Below the pieces are notes generated by a model that was not told where the DNA came from, did no database searches, and worked only from the letters and a program-made list of their open reading frames with translations. DNA of 64,000 bases, from the NCBI RefSeq assembly GCF_009905375.1, contig NC_133653.1, positions 88,463,004 through 88,527,003 of the forward strand, given 5' to 3'. The translations under genes were made by a program, and so were the position numbers. Positions 57,074 through 64,000 of the stretch are shown piece by piece. Position 1 is the stretch's first letter. Each line of letters begins with the position of its first letter. The DNA is from Apium graveolens (lineage: Eukaryota; Streptophyta; Magnoliopsida; Apiales; Apiaceae).

Positions 57074-59146
57074 TTAATGATTAGTTTTAAGGACCCAGAC
57101 TTTCTTGGATCCTTTGGCCTTATTAAGTTTGTTAGCATTTGCAGCGGATTTAATTTCAGAGTTTATGCTAACATGCTGTTTATCAGACTTTACAGTATCA
57201 GACTTTGCATCAGAACTTATACTAGAAGGAACAATGCTAACTTTCTTTAAATAAGGTTTTATTTGATAATAATCATAGTACAAACTATGATATTCCTTAC
57301 AAGTATAAATGGAATGCCATAAACTACCACAATGAAAACAAGGATTTTGTGGTTTAAACCTAACAGACTGACTCTTAACTCTTGATTTAGGAGGTAAAGA
57401 GTTTATATCCTTATTCTTCCTGCAAAAAGAAGCAAGATGGTTAGAATTTCCACAGTTATAACATTTCTTTCTAGGAGCATTAGGAATAGGCTTATAATTA
57501 TTGCTTTTATTCACACCTTCCTTTCCATTCCTTTTTTTCCTAGATGGCTTTACCTTGTTTACATTCTTAATCTCTTTCAGTTTATGCTTAAGCTATTTTT
57601 TTGACATTAAGCCTATGTTAACTTCAGTTGGCTTATCCTGTTTTAATTTGTCAGAAGTTGACTCTGCCTTAACTTCTGTCTCAATATCTTTCATCTTTTC
57701 AGAATCAGACTTTACAGTTTTAGTTACAAACTTAACAGGATTTACCTTTGGCTTGAAAGTCTATTTAACAGTAATTGGCTTAATTTGTCCATTTCCTATT
57801 TCACTTTTATCATCTCCATAACCTAAGCCCTCTTTCCAGTTTCCACTACTTAGCAAATTCTGAGTTGTTCTACCAGAGTTAGTCCAAGTCCTGATAATCT
57901 CTCTTTCCTTTTCTAACTCAGTTTTTAGAGATTGATTCAATTTTAACACTTCATCTCTAACATAAAAAGCATCATCTCTTTCTTTCTGAGTTTGATGGAA
58001 CATAACTAACTCTTTTTCTAAATAATCATTCCTTTTCATATAAGCAAGATTTTCAGAAGTTAATCTTTCACATGTTAAAGTTTGATCTCTGTAACTAATA
58101 AACAAGGTTTTAAGATATAATCTCAACTCAGTAATATCATCAGTATGAAAAGCATAAGTTGTTTTAGGTACCTTTAACTCAGCAGCATCAGAACTTCTAT
58201 AAGCATTTGCCATCAAGGCATAGTTCACCTCATCTTCAGAATCTGAAGTGTCTGTCTAGCTTTTCTTCTTTGTGTCAAGTGCCTTGCCTTTGTCACCTTT
58301 TCCTTTCTTGCAATCAGGAGATATGTGGACTTTCTCACCATAATTGTAGCATTTAACATTTGTGTAATCCCCTCTGTCAGACTTTCCTCCTTTGCCTTCA
58401 GATTTTCTGAAACTCTTCTTATCAGAACTTCCACTTTTCCTGGAAACCTTCTTTCCCTTTCTGAATTTCCTGTAGGCTATCTTTGTGATACCCTTCACCA
58501 TAAGAGCACACAATTTCATCATCTCTTCATCAGCATCCATCTCAGATAGACTTTCAATTTATGAATCCTCATCATTATCAGAACTTGATGAATCTGAATC
58601 AGACTTTATGATGAGAGCCTTTCCTTTGCCTTTCTTTGAGGCAGCCACTTTGGGGGATTCCTCCTCAGTCTTAAGAGCAACTGTTCTTGACTTTCTTCCA
58701 TGTCTCTTGCTCTTTGATCCATCTCAAGTTCATGAGTCTTGAGCATACCATAGATTTCATCAAGGGTAGTTTCTTCAAGAGCATAGTTGTCTCTTATAGT
58801 AGTCGACTTCAAATTCCAACTTTCAGGAAGAACTAAAAGGAATTTAAGATTTGAATCTTCAAGATCATATTCCTTATCCACCAGTGACAGATCATTCAAG
58901 AGTTTGACAAACCTGTCATATAATTCAGTTAATGACTCATCAACTTTTGAGTCAAAGTGCTCATACTCTTAAGTGAGTATAGTCTTCATGTTCTTCTTGA
59001 TTGCATCAGTTCCCTGACACTTTGTTTCCAAAGCATCCCATATCTCCTTTGCAGTCTTGCAATTGATTACCCTGTTTGACATGACATTATCAATGGAACT
59101 ATGCATCAAAAGCCTTACCCTTGCATCCTTGGCAATAGATGAGATA
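57074..59146 (-). pseudogene. gag: Gag of element G, 5' cut by element I, several breaks
   Basis: On the - strand from the I insertion: MLHISSIAKDARVRLLMHSS, ISNRVINCKTAKEIWDALE-type UBN2 sequence, then LEDSNLKFLLVLPESWN and LDEIYGMLKTHELEM. A damaged knuckle CYNYGEKVHISPDC has Tyr at the second Cys. A coiled coil (ENLAYMKRNDYLEKELVMF, LKTELEKEREI) is followed by two good knuckles, CYNCGNSNHLASFC and CFHCGSLWHSIYTC, and VWVLKTNH before protease. Breaks lie near 58969, 58690, 58256, 57761 and 57520. Knuckle-coil-knuckle order fits Sirevirus Gag. Confidence 0.87.
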
Positions 59147-62100
59147 TGTAACACCCCCGGATCCTGGGTCGGGGATCCGGGTCATCACGGTCTTTCTTTC
59201 CACAATATCACTTAACTTAATTAATAATAAATAACCTCATGCTGTGACCCCACACTAACACACACCACAACACGTTATAGTCTCAGAGATGAAATTGAAA
59301 TAAGTACAAGTCCTTGAATCCACAATTTAAAAGTTATTACAACCCAAAATGATTACTTGATAAGTTTACAGTTAATTGCCATTATCTGCCACAAGTTATA
59401 ATTATACATAACTGATTCCCAAAAGTAGAATGCCTGATCTACAAATAGATCTACCTCTGCAGCTATAGCAGCTACGATATCAACGGGAAGACGCGGGACG
59501 CTTCCCACGCGCTTGTGTTGGGTCTGCTTGAGTCTGGCCATCTTTCCTAACTGTTGTTGTGTGATGAAGAAATGAAGCAAGAGTGAGCATTACAGCTCGC
59601 AAGATAATATATAGTGTAAACAATAATTCAAGTATCTTAATGGATAACTTACTAGAATCCTTTATCAAGTGTAAGGTAATTACTTATTGGATATAAGCTT
59701 AAAGGAAGATGAAGTTACCAATTACTTCACTATACTTATACCATTTTTAGAAAACTACTTGAACTACCACTGTTCAAAGTATAATAAGTTTCAAAACTTC
59801 GTCCCATAGGTGAGACCACAAGTTAAGACTTGAATAGATTCAATCTTTGAAATATTATTGAATGAAATGAAGTTACCAGGTACTTCATTAAGTCCCGATA
59901 TATATATCCACATATATATCTCTTATACATTTCCTGGAAACCTCTGTCATGTAAAGTATGAACAGAGTTTGTAATATCCAATGAATTTTTGGAAAGAAAA
60001 GAATTTTGGCATAAACCCGATATCTTGCTGATCAGACAAAGATACCAATAAGTAACCTTTTCTACTAGTAGATGGACGAATTCCCCATTGGTCATCACCT
60101 TGGCCGTAATAGGACCTTATGCTGGACTGCCACTCAGCCACTTATGCATTTGATGGACTCCCACTGAGCCACTTACACTTTCATGGACGCCCACTGAGCC
60201 CATGTTGCTTATGTCGACTCAATAGATGGACTTACTTCCCGAACGTTGGGTAAGTAATCAATTCATTTATCAAAACAGAAACCTTGTTGCGAATATAAAT
60301 ACACCACAGAGCCGGATCCCTCAGGTTTTAAGCGAGTATTTAAATCCCCTTTGAAAGGAAGATCTTAAATATAAAAATGAGTTTCGGGATCCGCTCTAAC
60401 TTTTAAAATCATTTTGAAGACTCGAAAACAATTTTAAGAATGTTTGGAGTAATGCTGATTTAGTAAAATAAATCAGTCCCAATATATTAGAAAATATCTG
60501 AATATTATTATTTAAATAATATTCCCACAAGGATAATCTCTATATAAATAATTTGAAGTAGAAGTTTTAAAACTAATACTTGAAATGAATATTAAATAAC
60601 CAAAGATATACTTATACGAAAGTAATATCTTTATTTGAATAATCGAAAATAAGTTTGATTATCGAAACATTATTCTTTATTAAAATAAAGAATATTATTT
60701 AGTAAATAATCAGAGTCATAAGTCCTCGAATGAATATTCAAAATAATATTCATTAAATAGAATAAACAGAGTCATAAGTCCTTGAATGAATATTCAAAGT
60801 AATATTCATTAAATAGAATAAACAGAGTCATAAGTCCTCGAATGAATATTCAAAGTATTATTCATTAATAAAAATAAAGTTATCGAATAAACCTTATTGG
60901 ATTAATAGTTTTGAAAACTATATATATATATATATATAATATACTCGGGAACATCGACTCCCGGTTTTAGAAAATGTTCACCTTTGGGTCCCCTATACTA
61001 AGGGTATACGCAACTACTGCTTATCTCTAGCATAGGTATTATGTAACTATAAGCATTGGAATCAACAGATAGATATCAAGATTACGAAACAGACATGCAT
61101 ATATCCCATATCAGCATGCTCCAATATATCGGAAGATTTGCTAATTAACCATCATGCATCTATCACAAGATAATGCATATACATATATTTACATCACAAC
61201 AACAGTATAACGGGTAGAAAACTTGCCTGAGCGACTGGGGGTGATAAAAGGCTTGGGACGAGTCTGGTAACCTATAAACAACATATAAGTTGGAATTAAA
61301 CCAAAGTCTCTTATGAATCTATACTTTAACCAAGTAGACCCTAACGTTCGCTTTTGCGCTTAACGATTCACTTAAGTCGCTCGAGTACCCTCGGCTCCAC
61401 CATTTTTAATAAATTAACCATTAAGAGTTTTAAGGCGATTCTTTCTCGAGTACCCTACCAACTGCCTAATACACTTTAAATAATTGTTTTATACTCTAAT
61501 TACTCATTTAAGGTCCTTAACCAAGGTTTCAAAGTAAGGCGAGGGGTAAAGGTTCGTTCGCGAAACGCCGTTACTTAAAACGGTCATTTCTCCTAAACCG
61601 TACATCGGATTCAAGCGAACCACATATCAAAACGAAGCTCGTAACATGAACTATCTAATCATGGCAATGGTAAAAACCTAACAGTGAGTTCTCGGGTCCT
61701 GATGTTAAGAACAAAAACAGTTCAAAGTAAATCGGGCATTATGACGGTTATGGTTACGCGATTACCAAATTTTATACTACTCCAAATCAATCCAAAATCA
61801 TTACTACAACTAAACTCCATCCATACAATAATACAACAGCCCCAACACCTCAAGTTATCCAATTTTTACTACTTCTCAATCATGAACTAAAAGCTTACTT
61901 AAGTTCATTAACTAATAATCAAGATTTACAACTCCAAAAACATCACAAAACCAACCAATCTCTAAACATTCAATAACCATGCTTCTCATGAACTATACTA
62001 CTCATAACAAGCCCTTAACATTCAATAATAATTCTAGTTTAAGAGATTATACCTTCCTTGTGAGTAGGAGTAACTTATGAGCTTGAAACAACCTTGGAAA

Positions 62101-63005
62101 ATCCTTACTAAAGCTTTATCTAAACAAAAACACAAGATCAAAATTTCAAGTTCTTGAAAAACACTATTCACTCTCTTCTGCCATGAATTATAGGAAGAGA
62201 TTGTGAAGGAATTTGAAGCTTAGACTTATAGGATATCTATATCTATGTACAAGGAACCTTATATAATTACCTCACAATTTAACAATGCTTGGATCTTGGA
62301 TTTTGATTTTCTTGTCTTTGAAAAAGTGAAGAAGCCGAGAGCTTCTTGCTTGGAAAGGTGGAGAAAATGTGTTTTTCTGATTTGTGATTTGTTTTGTTAG
62401 TTGTTTTGCTTTTGTTTTGATTAATTACCTTTTAACCATGGTAAATTTTGTGTGGTTTATAATCAACCAACACTTCCTTCCCTTTGGTCATGCTTATGTC
62501 ATTTTCCTATGTCATCTTCCCACACTTGTCCTCTTCTTGTTGGTGTGATGACATCATCATCATTAACCTCTTTGATTAACTCCTAATTACTTGGCTAATG
62601 ACCGCTGATCTGTTATACGGTTCGCTTAACTTTCGTTCTCGTTTATCGTTTGAGGGATCATACCCGGGATCTTATTACTTGGGTTTCCTTAACCTTTCTC
62701 TATACATTATATTCGTTTTATGATCCTCTATTATAATCCTTGAATTTAAATCCTTTTTATTCTGTTACCTTATGCTCAATTCTTTCGGTATCTGGTGGAT
62801 TTTCGGGAAAAATCAAAGTGTTCGAATTTGGATTCTGACGATCTTTACATACACTTATATACCATATAGAGTACTAATAAGATCTCAGAATAACAATAGA
62901 AGAACCTCTACATAGTGTGGCATGAAAAGTTTTCTTATTCAGCATAATCAGCAAAAATACTATTCATAAGGGTTACAAAAAGTTCAAAATTTTGGGGTTA
63001 TTACA
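59147..63005 (-). repeat. 3' LTR of gypsy I (3859 bp)
   Basis: From TGTAACACCCCC to GGGTTATTACA on the + strand, reverse of the LTR A pattern. It contains the short ORF (59353-59541), a TATA-like stretch at 59607-59614, the GGCTCAGTGGG-type repeats reversed at 60110-60210 and three ~56 bp units at 60705-60860. Clearly homologous to LTR A but diverged, with indels. Confidence 0.93.
59353..59541 (-). CDS. LTR-encoded short ORF (62 aa), histone H3 tail-like, LTR I
   Basis: Starts MARLKQTQHKRVGSVPRLP and runs 62 residues to a stop at 59353. It is at the same place as the short ORFs of A, D and E, about 70 bases after the TATA-like stretch. Here an extra out-of-frame ATG lies upstream near 59591, unlike A and E. 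The KRVG codons differ from E and D almost only at silent sites. Function unknown. Confidence 0.4.
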   Translation of the reverse strand: MARLKQTQHKRVGSVPRLPVDIVAAIAAEVDLFVDQAFYFWESVMYNYNLWQIMAINCKLIK

Positions 63006-63020
63006 GTCTCCCCTCCTTAA
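63006..63020 (-). promoter_or_regulatory. Polypurine tract of gypsy I
   Basis: On the - strand TTAAGGAGGGGAGAC directly before the 3' LTR, the same 15 bases as in element A. Confidence 0.92.
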
Positions 63021-63038
63021 AAGGATTCCGTCCCGGAA

Positions 63039-64000
63039 TCAAATAGAAAACAAATGGGGGTACTTTTCTAGCATTGCGCTCTCTAGTTCCCAAGTTGATT
63101 CTTCCACATTATGATTCTGCCATAGCACTCTGACTAGCTTGATCACTTTGTTCCGAAGCACCTGCTCCTTCTTATCCATAATCTTTACTGGTTTCTCCAC
63201 GTAAGTCAGATCTGGTTGCATATCCACATGCTCGTACTCCACTATGTGTCTGGCATCCCGATGATACTTCCTTAGCATTGACACATGGAACACATTATGA
63301 ACTTGTTGTAGGTTCGGGGGTAAGGCTAGCTCGTAAGCCAACTTCCCAATCCGTCTTAGTATCTCAAAAGGTCCAATGTATCTTGGGCTTAGTTTCCCTT
63401 TCTTTCCGAACCTCATTAATCCCTTCCAAGGGGATACTTTTAGCAGTACTAAGTCCCCTACTTCATACTCCTTGTCCTTTCGGGCTAGGTCTCCATATTT
63501 CTTCTGTCTGTCTTGGGCTGCTACCATCCGTCCTCTGATGAGATCCACTATGTCTTTGGTCCTTTGGACCACTTCTGGTCCGAGCATTTTCCGCTCTCCT
63601 ACTTCATCCCAGTATAAGGGAGATCGACACCTTCTTCCGTACAGGGCCTCATAAGGCGGCATTCCGATGCTGGCATGAAAGCTATTGTTATAAGAAAACT
63701 CGATCAACGGCAAGTGATCATCCCAACTTCCTTTAAAGTCTATTGCACAGACTCTCAACATATCCTCTAGTGTCTGGATGGTCCTTTCACTCTGCCCATC
63801 CGTTTGGGGATGGTAAGCGGTACTCATATTTAACTTGGTCCCCGCACATTCTTGAAAGCTCCTCCAAAATCTGGAGTTGAACCTGGGGTCTCGATCTGAG
63901 ACAATGGACGCTGGGACTCCATGTCGCGTCACTATTTCCTTAAGGTAAATGTCCATCAGTCTATCGACCGTGTATCTCTCATTGATAGGGATGAAATGAG
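63039..64000 (-). CDS. pol: Integrase C-terminal half with chromodomain-like tail, gypsy I (partial)
   Basis: Integrase inserts the element's cDNA into nuclear DNA. The frame is open to the window edge (HFIPINERYTVDRL precedes the first ATG at 63956), so the real protein starts outside. SDRDPRFNSRFW carries the second catalytic Asp, and HPQTDGQSERTIQTLEDML the catalytic Glu. RRCRSPLYWDEVGERK follows, then the GPY/F module (SPRYIGPFEILRRIGKLAYE) and FHVSMLRKYH. The end, VIKLVRVLWQNHNVEESTWE to EKYPHLF, matches the chromodomain-type tail of plant Del/Tekay chromoviruses. The stop lies 18 bases before the PPT. No break is visible in 320 residues. Confidence 0.93.
   Translation of the reverse strand, partial: HFIPINERYTVDRLMDIYLKEIVTRHGVPASIVSDRDPRFNSRFWRSFQECAGTKLNMSTAYHPQTDGQSERTIQTLEDMLRVCAIDFKGSWDDHLPLIEFSYNNSFHASIGMPPYEALYGRRCRSPLYWDEVGERKMLGPEVVQRTKDIVDLIRGRMVAAQDRQKKYGDLARKDKEYEVGDLVLLKVSPWKGLMRFGKKGKLSPRYIGPFEILRRIGKLAYELALPPNLQQVHNVFHVSMLRKYHRDARHIVEYEHVDMQPDLTYVEKPVKIMDKKEQVLRNKVIKLVRVLWQNHNVEESTWELESAMLEKYPHLFSI

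Larger units (their letters stand above)
39686..59146 (-). mobile_element. Sirevirus-like Ty1/copia element G, 5' end outside window
   Basis: In - orientation: 3' LTR 39686-40285, polypurine tract, third ORF (40492-44264), RNase H to integrase (45748-48000, then 55943-56510), protease and gag (56510-59146). Element H (48001-55937) interrupts integrase and element I (from 59147) interrupts gag, so the 5' LTR is outside the window. The five bases before the LTR are GTTAC; the partner is not visible. Gag with several zinc knuckles and a coiled coil, plus an ORF after pol, place it with Sireviruses. Many stops and frameshifts make it inactive. Confidence 0.9.
59147..64000 (-). mobile_element. Ty3/gypsy chromovirus I, 3' half, continues past window end
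   Basis: 3' LTR 59147-63005, polypurine tract 63006-63020 and integrase end 63039-64000, all in - orientation. Same LTR ends, PPT and integrase as element A, so same family. It inserted into gag of G; the five bases left of it are AGATA and the matching copy lies beyond the window. Its integrase end is uninterrupted, so it is better preserved than A. Confidence 0.93.

Overview
The window reads as nuclear DNA of a flowering plant, most likely a eudicot with a large, repeat-rich genome. An Apiaceae-type asterid is a guess from overall texture only. Nearly all of it is nested LTR retrotransposons. The only recognisable host gene is a decayed, intron-containing copy of NDUFS4, a nuclear-encoded subunit of mitochondrial complex I. 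No rRNA, tRNA, CRISPR or bacterial-type operon was seen.

Left block (1-28050). A Sirevirus-like Ty1/copia element (B, + strand, 3' LTR 27541-28050) was hit in its extra third ORF by a Ty3/gypsy chromovirus with ~4.1 kb LTRs (A, 1-20617, 5' LTR cut by the window edge). A was then hit in the end of its integrase by a complete, very young Sirevirus-like element (C, 8781-16278, - strand, TSD CATGC). C keeps an open gag but has lost most of pol. B also carries a solo gypsy LTR (D). A ~4.45 kb segment (about 21101-25550) was later inverted, with one breakpoint inside D. The two TSD copies of D now lie as AGAGT (23130-23134) and ACTCT (26068-26072).

Middle block (28051-39685). This holds unassigned DNA, two DNA-transposon-like tracts, and an NDUFS4 pseudogene on the - strand (exons between 31227 and 36746). 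One NDUFS4 intron contains a complete solo gypsy LTR (E, 32611-36268, TSD ATTTT). A GA microsatellite and a ~176 bp tandem repeat follow.

Right block (39686-64000). A Sirevirus-like element (G, - strand) inserted in the tandem repeat. It has a 600 bp 3' LTR, then reading leftward from the right: gag, protease, integrase, RT, RNase H and a long third ORF, all broken. G was hit in integrase by another copia element (H, 48001-55937, TSD CAAAA) and in gag by a second gypsy chromovirus of the A family (I, 59147 to beyond the window). I still has an open integrase/chromodomain end.

Three things stand out. A short ORF just downstream of the TATA-like box is conserved at the protein level in four different gypsy LTRs and resembles the histone H3 N-terminal tail. 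A third ORF with a conserved C-terminal domain is shared by the Sirevirus-like elements B and G. The NDUFS4 copy has two conserved Trp codons changed to TGA. The coding pieces do not act together as a pathway; they are successive insertions.
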